DNA of 64,000 nucleotides. Origin: JBGAKG01 sp044224495. GTDB taxonomy: Bacteria; Myxococcota_A; Polyangia; Polyangiales; Polyangiaceae. The translations under genes and the position numbers were made by a program. Below the pieces are notes generated by a model. The model ran no database searches. It was not told the origin of the DNA and saw only the letters and a list, made by a program, of their open reading frames with translations. Below, one piece after another: positions 48,476 to 57,240 of the stretch (positions are counted from its first letter, which is position 1; each line of letters starts with the position of its first letter). The stretch is taken from the NCBI GenBank assembly GCA_044224495.1, contig JBGAKG010000033.1, forward strand, positions 25,871 to 89,870, written 5' to 3'.

Positions 48476-51190
48476 ATGGGACTTCCGCTCTTTGCACCTC
48501 GACCGAGTTCGACCTCCGGCACCCCGGGCTCCCCCAACGCACGCCGCGTGGACACGCCGGCCAACACGCGCTTCCCCGGCTTGGGGCGGATCGTGGGTCC
48601 GGGCGTATCCGCGCACGCGCGCGGCCGTGAGGTCGCTGCGCTCCTCCTCTGGGTCGGCGCCATCTTCCTTTCGCTCGCGCTCGCGTCGTTCGGCGGCGAT
48701 CCCGCGGCGGGGACGACGGGCGCCAACTGGGTCGGGCCGGTCGGCGAGGCGTGCGCGCGGGGGCTCGTCTACCTCGTCGGCATGGTCGCGTGGGCGCTTC
48801 CGCTCGAGCTCGTGCTGCTCGGCGTGCCCTTCGTCCGCGGCAAGGACAGCCTCGTCACGCCCGCGCGCGTCGCCGGCGATCTGCTGATCGCAATCGTCGC
48901 CGCGGCGCTCGTCCAGGTCGGTTGGCCGGGAGCGAAGGCGTTCGACGCGCACTCTGCGGCCGGCGCCGTCGGCGAGCTCTTCGGCGAGCTCGCGCGCTCG
49001 CTGTTCTCGACGATCGGCTCCTTCCTCGTCGGCTTCGCGTGCCTCGGTCTCATCTTGATCGGGCGGGCGTCGTTCTCGTTCATCGCGCTCCTCGAGTTCA
49101 TCGCGCGGCTCGGCAAGCAGAGCGCCGAGGGCACTGCCCGCGGCGCGCGCTCGGTCGCCGAGGCGTGGCAGACCGCGCGCGAGATCGAGAAGGAGAAGGC
49201 GGAGCGCGAGCGGATCGCCAAGCTCCCGAAGGTCGCCGATCCGAACGCGGACGACGTCGCGACGATCGCGATCCTCGAAGGCGACGATGCGACCGTTCCC
49301 ACGCCTGCGATCGACTCGTCGTCGGAGTCGACGCCCGAGCAGCGGCTGAGCGTCGAAGACCTGAAGCCGAAGCGCACGCGGAAGAAGGCGGCCCCGAAGG
49401 CCGAAGCGCTCCCCACCGACGCGATGGAGGCGATGCCCGAGCTCAGCCCGGCGCCGCCGACCGTCACCCTGATGGAGCCCGAGTCGAGCCCCGATCCGGT
49501 GAAGGCGGCGCTCGTCGACGACTCGCCCGCGCCGGCCGCCGGGACCGACGCGGACAAGCCCAAGTCCAAGAAGCGCGGCAAGGCGAAGGACGAGCCGGAG
49601 GCGCTGACCATCGTCGACACCTCGGCTGCGCTCGAGAAGGCCGTCGCGAAGCCGACGAAGGAGAAGACGCCCGCGGCGTTCGCGCTCCCGCGGATGGACT
49701 TCCTCGAGCCGTCCCAACCTGGGATGACCCCCGCGGTCGACAAGGAGAAGCTCTACGAGGTCGCGCAGAAGCTCGAGAAGGCGCTCGCGGTCTACGGCGT
49801 GAAGGGCAAGGTCGAGGAGGTGCTCCCGGGCCCGACCGTGACCACGTTCGAGGTCTCGATGGCCGAGGGCACGAAGGTGTCCAAGGTCGCGGGGCTCGTA
49901 GACGACCTCGGCATGTCGCTCGCGACGAAGGTCCGCATCATCGCGCCGATCCCGGGGAAGAACCGCGTCGGCTTCGAGATCCCGAACGACAAGCGCATCC
50001 CGGTGAACCTCCGCGACCTCATTGAAGACGGGCGCTTCCAGACGATGAACGCGCCGCTCCCGGTCGTTCTCGGTCGCGACATTCAAGGTCACCCGGTTTA
50101 TGCCGATCTAGCGAGCATGCCGCACGTCATCGTCGCCGGCGCGACCGGAGCGGGAAAGAGCGTCGGCCTCAACGTGATGCTCACGTCTCTGCTCTACCGT
50201 CGCTCGCCGGAAGAGCTGCGGCTCCTCATGATCGATCCGAAGGTCGTCGAGCTCGCGCCCTTCGATCGCATCCCGCACATGCTCCTGCCGGTCGTCACCG
50301 ACATGAAGCAGGCGGCGAACGCGCTCAAGTGGGCGGTCGACGAGATGGAGCGCCGCTACCAGCTCTTCGCCGACGCGGGCACGAAGAACATCGCCACCTA
50401 CAACGGCTGGGTCGACCGCGTCGTCCGCGGCGAGGCGAAGAACCCGCTCCCGAAGAAGGTCGTCGCCAAGGATCACAACGGTCTCCCCGACGAGATCGCG
50501 CCCGAGGCCGGGAGCGACGAGGGCGAGCAGCCGCTCCCCGAGCGCATGGCTTCGATCGTGATCGTCGTCGACGAGTTCGCCGACCTCATGATGCAGCAGG
50601 GGAAGGAAGTGGAGGCCTGCGTGGCGCGTTTGGCTCAGAAGGCACGCGCCGCCGGGATGCACGTCATCCTCGCGACGCAGCGCCCGAGCGTCGACGTGAT
50701 CACCGGCATGATCAAAGCGAACTTCCCGACCCGCGTCGCGTTCCGTGTCGCGCAGAAGGTCGACAGCCGAACCATCTTGGACGAGCAAGGCGCCGAGCAC
50801 CTCCTCGGGCGCGGCGACATGCTCATCAAGCTCAACGGAACGAACGACACGAAGCGTGTGCAGTGCCCGATGGTCACGGAAGAAGAAGTGCAGGCGGTGA
50901 CCGATCACCTCCGCGCGCAGGGGGAGCCCGTCTACGACGAGAACATCCTCAAGCCGCGCGAGGAGGATGGGGCGGGCGGCGACGACGAAGAGATGGAGAA
51001 GGACTCCATGTACGACGAGGCGGTGCGCCTCGTGGCGGATACGCACCGGTGCTCCACCTCATGGCTCCAGCGGAAGCTGGGGCTCGGGTACAACCGGGCC
51101 GCCCGCATCGTAGAAATGATGGAAAAACAAGGGGTTGTCGGGCCCGCCAATGGGTCCAAGGACCGCGAGGTCCTGATCGGCGCGCTCTGA
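48476..51190 (+). CDS. ftsK: FtsK/SpoIIIE DNA translocase
   Basis: 904 residues. N-terminal membrane domain with four TM segments (about 45-210), a long charged Ala/Pro/Lys linker (about 235-430), then the alpha/beta/gamma motor: Walker A GATGAGKSVGLN, Walker B IVIVVDEFADLMM, ATQRPSVDVITG and GRGDMLI. The gamma winged helix recognises KOPS (SMYDEAVRLVADTHRCSTSW, LQRKLGLGYNRAARIVEMME). It pumps DNA at the septum for dimer resolution by XerCD. The start ATG 48476 is chosen from the family N-terminus; TTGGCC-N18-TAGGCT (48424-48453) is a possible promoter. Confidence 0.93.
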   Translation: MGLPLFAPRPSSTSGTPGSPNARRVDTPANTRFPGLGRIVGPGVSAHARGREVAALLLWVGAIFLSLALASFGGDPAAGTTGANWVGPVGEACARGLVYLVGMVAWALPLELVLLGVPFVRGKDSLVTPARVAGDLLIAIVAAALVQVGWPGAKAFDAHSAAGAVGELFGELARSLFSTIGSFLVGFACLGLILIGRASFSFIALLEFIARLGKQSAEGTARGARSVAEAWQTAREIEKEKAERERIAKLPKVADPNADDVATIAILEGDDATVPTPAIDSSSESTPEQRLSVEDLKPKRTRKKAAPKAEALPTDAMEAMPELSPAPPTVTLMEPESSPDPVKAALVDDSPAPAAGTDADKPKSKKRGKAKDEPEALTIVDTSAALEKAVAKPTKEKTPAAFALPRMDFLEPSQPGMTPAVDKEKLYEVAQKLEKALAVYGVKGKVEEVLPGPTVTTFEVSMAEGTKVSKVAGLVDDLGMSLATKVRIIAPIPGKNRVGFEIPNDKRIPVNLRDLIEDGRFQTMNAPLPVVLGRDIQGHPVYADLASMPHVIVAGATGAGKSVGLNVMLTSLLYRRSPEELRLLMIDPKVVELAPFDRIPHMLLPVVTDMKQAANALKWAVDEMERRYQLFADAGTKNIATYNGWVDRVVRGEAKNPLPKKVVAKDHNGLPDEIAPEAGSDEGEQPLPERMASIVIVVDEFADLMMQQGKEVEACVARLAQKARAAGMHVILATQRPSVDVITGMIKANFPTRVAFRVAQKVDSRTILDEQGAEHLLGRGDMLIKLNGTNDTKRVQCPMVTEEEVQAVTDHLRAQGEPVYDENILKPREEDGAGGDDEEMEKDSMYDEAVRLVADTHRCSTSWLQRKLGLGYNRAARIVEMMEKQGVVGPANGSKDREVLIGAL

Positions 51191-51246
51191 ACTACGCCAC
51201 TAGGCGTCCACCCGTGAATCATGAGCGGAATTTTCTCGTCACGCCC

Positions 51247-51272
51247 GAGGCGAGAATGAGAGGCGAGAATGA
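51247..51272. repeat. Two perfect tandem 13-bp direct repeats
   Basis: gaggcgagaatga occurs twice head to tail in the 182-bp gap after ftsK. It is not in a recognised gene; it could be an activator-binding pair. The same gap starts with a weak 5-bp hairpin (51194-51207). Confidence 0.6.
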
Positions 51273-51351
51273 TTGGAAGCCCAGCTCGACGATGGCGTAG
51301 AACGCGTTACAGTACTTCCGCTGGACGAGCGCCCGGGATGACAAACCTCTC

Positions 51352-51365
51352 CACTCGTACGAGTG
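51352..51365. promoter_or_regulatory. Perfect 14-bp palindrome upstream of 51373 gene
   Basis: cactcgtacgagtg, a perfect palindrome ending 7 bp before the ATG at 51373: a likely operator covering the translation/transcription start region. Confidence 0.5.
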
Positions 51366-51372
51366 CGCTGGC

Positions 51373-51834
51373 ATGAGCGCACGCACCCTCCGCATTCCCT
51401 CCGAACGGCTCCAGGCCGATTGCGCCCATCGCGAGAGCGACGAGCGCGTCGATGCCATCACGAGCTCTGGACCCGCGTCGTGCTCCACGCCGCGATGGCC
51501 GCTTCCGGCGAAGGTCGGTTGCCCCGTCGGCAGCGAGGAAGTGCGCGCGCGCCTCATCGGCGAGATCTCGCGCATCGTGCGTGAGCCCGTCGTCCCCGAA
51601 GGGACGCGCGCGGCCGCGCTCGAGCTGATCGGTTGGCTCGCACGTCGGTTCCCCGGCGAGACCCCGCACGGGCTCGGCGTCGAGGAAGCCGTTCGTGCCA
51701 AGGCGCCGAGGCCGGCCTCCGAGCCGACGACGTCGGCGCGCGCGCGCACGATCGACGAAGAAGCTCCCGCGTCGCAGAGCGGTCACGCCCAGAGCGAGCG
51801 CCGCATCAGCGTTCCCCGCCGTCGCGCTCGCTGA
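51373..51834 (+). CDS. Small protein of unknown function
   Basis: 153 residues, no signal or TM; no family recognised. The middle (EEVRARLIGEISRIVREPVVP, then EGTRAAALELIGWLARRF) forms two clear amphipathic helices; both ends are low-complexity and Arg/Ser rich. The coding pattern is credible in the middle and weaker at the ends, so the true start may lie downstream (for example around VRARLIGEI). It is 5 bp before the next gene, suggesting co-transcription. Confidence 0.5.
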   Translation: MSARTLRIPSERLQADCAHRESDERVDAITSSGPASCSTPRWPLPAKVGCPVGSEEVRARLIGEISRIVREPVVPEGTRAAALELIGWLARRFPGETPHGLGVEEAVRAKAPRPASEPTTSARARTIDEEAPASQSGHAQSERRISVPRRRAR

Positions 51835-51839
51835 GCCCC

Positions 51840-53075
51840 GTGAAGGGGGTCGCGAGCGCGCTCCGCTTCGTGCCGCTCGCGCTGGTCGGCGTGCTCGCGC
51901 TCGCCGTCGTCGCGCGGAAGCTCGGGCGCCACGGCGACGTCGCCGTCACGAGCACGACGGGCGCCATCGCGAGCGCGGGGCCCAGCGCGCGCGCAACGTC
52001 GCTCGCGGGGCTCGTCGCCGACGCGGGTGCTCCGACGCCCGTCACCATGACCCACGGCGGACCGTCGCGCGCGCACCGCAGCGCGGTTCGGGGACCCCGC
52101 AGCGCGAACCGACTCTGGCGCGCCAATCTCGGTGGTCCCATTCAGGGACAAGTCGTGACCTCGCCGGACGAGCAGACGCTCTACGCGGCGACGCTCAGCG
52201 GGGATCTGGTCGCGCTCGATCGCAAGGGCGCCCGCCGCTTCACGGTGCCGCTCGGCGATCGCGCGTACGGTGCGCCGTGCGTAGGGGGGGAGGGGACGGT
52301 CTTCGCCGGGTCCGACGCGAAGCGTTTCGTCGGCGTTCGGCCCGACGGGAACGTCGCGTTCCGGCTCGAGGTCGACGGCGAAGCCGACACGGCGTGCGCC
52401 GTCGCGGGCGGGCTCGTGTACGTCGCCGCCGGCAGCACGCTGTACGCGGTCCGCTCGGGCGGCGACGTGGCGTGGAGGTTCCGCGCGAAGGGGAAGATCT
52501 TCACCGCGCCCGCCATCCGCGGCGACGGGCTCGTCGTGTTCGGATCCCAAGACGATCACGCGTACGGCGTCCGCGAAGGAAAGCAGGTCTTCGCGACCGA
52601 TCTCGGGTCCGACGTCGACGGCGCGCCCGTGGTGCTGGACGACGGGTCGTTCGCGTTCGGGACGGACGCGGGCGAGGTCGTCTTCGTCGACGACGCCGGC
52701 GCGGTCCGCGCGCGCGTGAAGCTCGGGGGCTACGTGCGCGGCACGCTCGCGCTCGGCCACGACGGGTCCGTTCTCGCCGGCACCTACGGGCCCACGCCGC
52801 AGATGGCGCGCGTGACCCCGAGCGGCGTCAGCGCGGCGTTCCACGTCCCCGGGACGGGCTCCGTCGATTTCGGCGTGCACGGCGGTGCGCTCGAAGATCG
52901 CGACGGCGTCGTCTACTTCGGCGCCCAGGACGACCGGGTCTACGCGCTCGACGCCGAGGGCGTCCGATTCACCTACGAAGCGGGAGGTGACGTGGATGCT
53001 CCGCTCACCCTCCTCGGCGACGGGAGCCTGATCGTCGCCTCGGACGCCGGCTACGTGGACTACTTCGCACCCTGA
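51840..53075 (+). CDS. Membrane-anchored PQQ/WD-like beta-propeller protein
   Basis: 411 residues: GTG start, N-terminal TM/signal anchor (LRFVPLALVGVLALAVVARKL), a linker, and then a propeller of about seven PQQ-type units (LYAATLSGDLVALDRKG, VFAGSDAKRFVGVRPDG, VYVAAGSTLYAVRSGG, VVFGSQDDHAYGVREG, FAFGTDAGEVVFVDDAG, VYFGAQDDRVYALDAEG, LIVASDAGYVDYF). It resembles BamB-like or PQQ-binding propellers; no PQQ enzyme catalytic residues are seen, so it is probably a binding protein in the periplasm. It lies 5 bp after the small unknown gene. Confidence 0.82.
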   Translation: MKGVASALRFVPLALVGVLALAVVARKLGRHGDVAVTSTTGAIASAGPSARATSLAGLVADAGAPTPVTMTHGGPSRAHRSAVRGPRSANRLWRANLGGPIQGQVVTSPDEQTLYAATLSGDLVALDRKGARRFTVPLGDRAYGAPCVGGEGTVFAGSDAKRFVGVRPDGNVAFRLEVDGEADTACAVAGGLVYVAAGSTLYAVRSGGDVAWRFRAKGKIFTAPAIRGDGLVVFGSQDDHAYGVREGKQVFATDLGSDVDGAPVVLDDGSFAFGTDAGEVVFVDDAGAVRARVKLGGYVRGTLALGHDGSVLAGTYGPTPQMARVTPSGVSAAFHVPGTGSVDFGVHGGALEDRDGVVYFGAQDDRVYALDAEGVRFTYEAGGDVDAPLTLLGDGSLIVASDAGYVDYFAP

Positions 53076-53111
53076 ACCCCGAATGGAGTACGCTTCGGCA
53101 CTCTCCGTCCG

Positions 53112-55379
53112 ATGACCTCTCCGCTCGGCATCCCTCCGGCGCGCCCAGACGACACCGAGGACGTCGCGTGGGCGTTGCAGACGGCAGACACGCTCTGGCG
53201 TCGCGACGAGCGCGTCGACGCGGTCGTGTGGCTCCGTCGCGCAGCGACCGCCGCCGGTGAAGCCGAGGCCGACGATCGCGCGCTCGAGCTCGCGCGCGCC
53301 GCGGCCGAGCTCTCGGAGTGGATGGCGAAGAACCCCGTCGTGCACGCTCCCGCGCCGAGCGCGGCGCCGTCGGAGGCTCCCGACGCGGGTGGCGTCGACG
53401 ATCTGCTGACGATCGACGTCGACCTCGAAGAGGCGCCGCCGTCCGCGCCGCCCGTGAAGGCTCCGCCGTTGGGCGCCGCGAAGGAGGCTCCTCCGCCGGC
53501 GACGCCGAAGCCGCCGACGCCCGCCGCGGTGACGCCGAAGCCGCCGACGCCCGCCGCATCGACGCCGCCGACCCCCACGCCGAAGCCACCGACCCCGACG
53601 CCGACCGCGACGACGACGTCGACCTCGACGTCGACGTCGAATCCGCCGGCGCCGACGACGAATCCACCGTCCTCCATGCAGCCCGAGGTGTTCCGCAGCG
53701 TCCTGGCCGACGCTGCGACGGTCGAGGTCCCGTCCGCGGCGGAGGCGCACGCGGGCATGCTCGATCCCTGGGCGCAGGACGCCACCCAAGAGGTCGCCGT
53801 ACCGAAGCGCCCGCCGCCGGTGGACGACGGCTACGACGACGAGGTCGTCACCTCGGCGAAGCTCGTCACGCTCGCGGCCGAGGCGGTTGCGTCCACCCGC
53901 AAGGGCCGGCCCGCCGAAGCGAAGAGCGACAAACCCTCGAAGCCCAAACCTGCGAAGCCGCCGCCGCCCAAGCCGGCGAAGCCACCGCCGCCGGTCCCGA
54001 AGAAGAAGCCGGCGCCGCCGATGCGTGCGCCGCAGGCGACCCTCCCCGAGGTTCCCCACGCGAAGAGCGCGCGTCCGCCGGCGCCGGAAGCGGACGAGGC
54101 GACGAACGTCGATCAGCAGGCCGTCGTGCTCCCCGACCTGCGCCAGGAGCCGCTCCCCGAGCTCTCGGCGGAGATCTCCGCGAAGCCCGAGCCCACGCTC
54201 GTTTCTGCGTCCGGGACCGAGGCCCGGCCGCCCGAGCGCACGCTCCCCGTGGTCGACGTGAGCTCGTCCGAGGACGTCGTCACGTCGGTTCGGATCGAGG
54301 TGCCCAACATCCCGCCGCTCGCGATCCCACAGCCATCGGCGCCAATCATCCAGGCGGAGCCGACGCCGGAGCCCGAGCCCGCACCTCCCCCTCCCGCTCC
54401 CCCTCCCGCTCCTTCTCCCGCACCGCCGGAACCGGAGCCCATCGCGGCGGCCGAGCCACCCGCTCCCGCTCCCCCTCCCGCTCCTTCTCCCGCACCGCCG
54501 GAACCGGAGCCCATCGCGGCGGCGGCCGAGCCGCCCGCTCCCACCCCCGCGCCCGCTCCCTCCGGTCCTCCCGAAGGAATCGAGATCGTCGACGAGCTCC
54601 CCCCCCTCGACGACTCTCCACCCGCCGTCGACCTGGCGCCGCGCCAGCTCTCCCTCGAGTCGGTCGACGCGCTCTCGGACTTGCCGGACGACGCGCGCGA
54701 GGAGCTCGAGCGCGTGGCCGTGGTTCATCGCCTCTCGCGCGACGAAGAGATCATGGGCTTCGCGCTCGCCTACGTCGTCGAGGGTGCCGTCGACGTCGCC
54801 GCGCAGATCAGCGACGCCGCCGCCGAGCGCCTCGAGGCCGGCGCCGTGCTCAAAGGGAAGGGCTCCGTCGCCGACAGCACGCCGCTCCGGCTCGTCGGCG
54901 CGAGCGAGCACTCCGTCGTCGCGACGTGGACGCCCGAGCAGATCGAGCCCGCCTTCGCGACGTGCCCGTGGGTCGAAGACGATCTGCGCGAGCGCGCGAA
55001 CCACGTGCAGGCGCTCGTCGGCGTGACGCTCGGACCGCTCGCCGAGCACCTGGATCTCGAGCTCCGCAAGCAGGTGACGAGCCGCCTCGCGCTCCGCGAG
55101 CTCGAAGAGGGCGGCATCGAGATGGAGGCGGGGGCGCCGGTGAAGGAGCTCTGCATCGTCGGTCAGGGCGCGCTCGAGCTCGTCGAGGATGGGGCCGTCG
55201 TCGCGACCGTGAACGTGGGCGAGGTCCTCTACCCGCAGGAGATCATGGGCGGCGGGAAGGCGAAGGCCACCGTCCGCGCGGCCAAGGGCGGCGCGCTCCT
55301 GCTGGTCGCCGATCGCGGCGTCGCGCAGGAGCTCATGATGATCTGCCCGCCGCTGATCGAGATCTTCGCGGCGATGTGA
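53112..55379 (+). CDS. Proline-rich protein with cyclic-nucleotide-binding-like C-terminus
   Basis: 755 residues. N-terminal helical part (1-75) with WRRDERVDAVVWLRRAATAAGEAE is TPR-like; then a 400-residue Pro/Ala/Glu low-complexity region including PKPPTP repeats and a duplicated segment; the C-terminal 250 residues contain two CNB-like halves (DEEIMGFALAYVVEGAVDVAAQ and MEAGAPVKELCIVGQGALELVEDG). The cNMP-binding PBC motif is not recognisable, so ligand binding is doubtful. Function unknown. Similar long-linker proteins in myxobacteria are motility or signalling adaptors (inference). It is convergent at zero distance with the next gene. Confidence 0.65.
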   Translation: MTSPLGIPPARPDDTEDVAWALQTADTLWRRDERVDAVVWLRRAATAAGEAEADDRALELARAAAELSEWMAKNPVVHAPAPSAAPSEAPDAGGVDDLLTIDVDLEEAPPSAPPVKAPPLGAAKEAPPPATPKPPTPAAVTPKPPTPAASTPPTPTPKPPTPTPTATTTSTSTSTSNPPAPTTNPPSSMQPEVFRSVLADAATVEVPSAAEAHAGMLDPWAQDATQEVAVPKRPPPVDDGYDDEVVTSAKLVTLAAEAVASTRKGRPAEAKSDKPSKPKPAKPPPPKPAKPPPPVPKKKPAPPMRAPQATLPEVPHAKSARPPAPEADEATNVDQQAVVLPDLRQEPLPELSAEISAKPEPTLVSASGTEARPPERTLPVVDVSSSEDVVTSVRIEVPNIPPLAIPQPSAPIIQAEPTPEPEPAPPPPAPPPAPSPAPPEPEPIAAAEPPAPAPPPAPSPAPPEPEPIAAAAEPPAPTPAPAPSGPPEGIEIVDELPPLDDSPPAVDLAPRQLSLESVDALSDLPDDAREELERVAVVHRLSRDEEIMGFALAYVVEGAVDVAAQISDAAAERLEAGAVLKGKGSVADSTPLRLVGASEHSVVATWTPEQIEPAFATCPWVEDDLRERANHVQALVGVTLGPLAEHLDLELRKQVTSRLALRELEEGGIEMEAGAPVKELCIVGQGALELVEDGAVVATVNVGEVLYPQEIMGGGKAKATVRAAKGGALLLVADRGVAQELMMICPPLIEIFAAM
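54391..54522 (+). repeat. 72-bp tandem duplication inside the Pro-rich linker
   Basis: Two direct copies offset by 72 bp (54391-54450 and 54463-54522), about 60 bp identical, in frame (24 codons), coding for Pro/Ala-rich then PEPEPIAAA-like residues. A gcg triplet follows the second copy as an extra codon. It is a recent in-frame expansion. Confidence 0.85.
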
Positions 55380-56069
55380 TCACTCGACGGTGACGGCGGA
55401 CGGCCCGAACGCCGCCTTCTTCGTCGCGGCGTCTTCGATCACCCAACGCAGCTCTTCGTTGCCTTGCGCGCCCGCGAAGCGGAGACCGAACCAGCGCGCG
55501 GTCGGCGCCATCGTCGGCTTGCCTTCGCTCGTGGTGCGCGGGAACTCGATCCGGAAGCAGTGCCGGTACGGCGACGTGTAGGGGAAGTAGCGGAACTCGA
55601 GCGGCCCCGGCTTCACGAGCTCGAGCTTCGACGGTGCGGTCTCGTTCCCCACGTCATCGATCAAGCGCACGATCCACGAGCTGTTCGGCTTCGTCAGATC
55701 GTCCCAGCGCCACTTGGTCCCGTAGAGCGCGACGTAGAACTGGTACGAGCTCTCGGACTCCGCGAGCGTGCGCTCCAAGAGGTCGCGCCGCTGCTGCACG
55801 GTCAAGCGATAGTCCTGCGCGTAACGCACGACGTACGCCCACCGGAAGTCCCACGACTCGAACGTCGCCGTCACGGTCAAGAGATCGTCGAGCTCGCTCA
55901 ACAGGATCAGCTGCTCCGTGCGCGTCCACCGATCGAGCACGTTGCCGTAGTCGGAGGCGACGTACTCGCGCGGCCCGCTCGCGAGCGACACCTTCGTGGT
56001 GCCGCACGCGGTCGTGCTCGACGCCGCCACCAACGCGACGAGGGGCAGAAAGAGAAATGCGCGCCTCAC
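55380..56069 (-). CDS. Lipoprotein of unknown function
   Basis: 229 residues, GTG start at 56069. Signal peptide, candidate lipid Cys22 (STTAC), then a mixed alpha/beta domain rich in aromatic residues (WDFRWAYVVRYAQDYRL, YQFYVALYGTKW, EFRYFPYTSPYRHCFRIEFP). No family is recognised; the end is beta-rich. It overlaps the stop of the upstream PLP lyase by 4 bases (GTGA), so the two are coupled. Its own stop abuts the convergent gene stop (TGATCA). Confidence 0.7.
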   Translation of the reverse strand: MRRAFLFLPLVALVAASSTTACGTTKVSLASGPREYVASDYGNVLDRWTRTEQLILLSELDDLLTVTATFESWDFRWAYVVRYAQDYRLTVQQRRDLLERTLAESESSYQFYVALYGTKWRWDDLTKPNSSWIVRLIDDVGNETAPSKLELVKPGPLEFRYFPYTSPYRHCFRIEFPRTTSEGKPTMAPTARWFGLRFAGAQGNEELRWVIEDAATKKAAFGPSAVTVE

Positions 56070-56986
56070 GGCTCGAAGCCTCGCGCGCGCCGCCACGCCG
56101 GGTCGAAGTAGGTGGAGAGGTAGTTGCGACCGGTGTCGGGGATCATGAGGACGACGCGCTTTCCAGGACCGAGCTCTTCGGCGACCCGGACCGCCGCCGC
56201 GAGCGCGAGCCCGGACGACGCTCCGGCAAGGATACCCTCTTCGCGCGCCAGGCGCAGGGTCCACCGGATCGACTCGGCGTCGCTCACGCGGATCACGCGA
56301 TCGGGCGGCGATCCGTGGGTGCTGTCTTCGTCGATCTCGTCGACCACGCCCTCGACGACCGTGTCTTCCGGAGGCGCCGCGCCGATCACGAGCGTGCCCG
56401 GCGCCCGCTCGCGGAGCGCGCGCCCAATCCCCGCGATGGTGCCGCCCGAGCCGACGCACGCGACGAAGGCATCGAGGCGCCCGCCGCAGTCCTCGAGGAT
56501 CTCGCACGCGGTGGTGGCGACGTGCACGCCCGGGTTCGCCGGGTTGACGAACTGGTCGGGGAGGAACGCGCCGTGCTCGCGGGCGTACGCCTCGGCGCGA
56601 CCGATGTAGCCCTCGGCGTGGCTCGGTTCGACGTCCGTCCGCGCCTCGATGACTTCTGCCCCGAACGTGCGGAGCACGGCGAGCTTCTCCTTCGCGAGGC
56701 CTTCCGGCACGACGATCACGCAGGGGTGGCCGCGCACCGCGCACGCCAGCGCGAGCCCGACGCCGGTGTTCCCACCGCTCGCTTCGACGACCTTGGCGCC
56801 GGGGGCGAGCTTTCCGTCGCGCTCCGCGGCGGCGAGCATCGCGACGGCGGCGCGGTCCTTGATGCTGCCGCCGGGTGCGAAGAACTCGAGCTTGGCGACG
56901 ACCTCTGCGCTGGTGCTGGGAACGACCCTACGCAGACGGCACATGGGCGTCCGACCGACCGCTCCGAGTACGTCGTCGTGAATCAT
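56066..56986 (-). CDS. PLP-dependent cysteine synthase/cystathionine beta-synthase family enzyme
   Basis: 306 residues, cytosolic fold-type II PLP enzyme. Lys in GGSIKDRAA forms the Schiff base; the Asn loop EASGGNTGVGLAL and the Gly-rich phosphate loop GSGGTIAGIG are intact; the C-terminal Ser region ASSGLA is typical. It could be O-acetylserine sulfhydrylase or cystathionine beta-synthase; sequence alone does not decide. Start ATG 56986 (MIHDDVLGAVG). A promoter CTGACA-N18-TAAGCT lies just upstream. Coupling to a lipoprotein gene is unusual. Confidence 0.85.
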   Translation of the reverse strand: MIHDDVLGAVGRTPMCRLRRVVPSTSAEVVAKLEFFAPGGSIKDRAAVAMLAAAERDGKLAPGAKVVEASGGNTGVGLALACAVRGHPCVIVVPEGLAKEKLAVLRTFGAEVIEARTDVEPSHAEGYIGRAEAYAREHGAFLPDQFVNPANPGVHVATTACEILEDCGGRLDAFVACVGSGGTIAGIGRALRERAPGTLVIGAAPPEDTVVEGVVDEIDEDSTHGSPPDRVIRVSDAESIRWTLRLAREEGILAGASSGLALAAAVRVAEELGPGKRVVLMIPDTGRNYLSTYFDPAWRRARGFEP

Positions 56987-56996
56987 GCCACCCGGA

Positions 56997-57026
56997 AGCT
57001 TACCTCGCACCTGACGGGGCTGTCAG
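56997..57026 (-). promoter_or_regulatory. Putative promoter of the PLP-enzyme gene
   Basis: Minus strand CTGACA (57021-57026), 18-bp spacer, TAAGCT (56997-57002), 10 nt before the ATG. CTGAC and GTCAG in and after the -35 form a small inverted repeat. Confidence 0.45.
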
Positions 57027-57153
57027 AGAACTCCGCAAGTTTCGAGGGTTTTGCTCGGTAGAAACGTTCGCAGCTCTGCTCCGTCCAACTGAAAGACCGA
57101 AGCAGATCGGAGCGTTGGAAGGAACGTACAACCAAGAGGAACGGAACCCCGAT

Positions 57154-57170
57154 TTGGCACGTCCACTGCA
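57154..57170 (+). promoter_or_regulatory. sigma54-type -24/-12 promoter
   Basis: ttggcacgtccactgca: the -24 TGGCACG and -12 CTGCA with GG and GC exactly 10 nt apart (GG 57156-57157, GC 57168-57169), differing from the consensus only by C for T at the -12 start. It lies 71 bp upstream of the PilZ-like gene on the same strand. Confidence 0.65.
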
Positions 57171-57240
57171 CCAACCCAAACCAAACCCCACCAACCCCGA
57201 CCAGGCTCACGCGCCGCGTCAGGGGACCGAGAGGTGCCAC

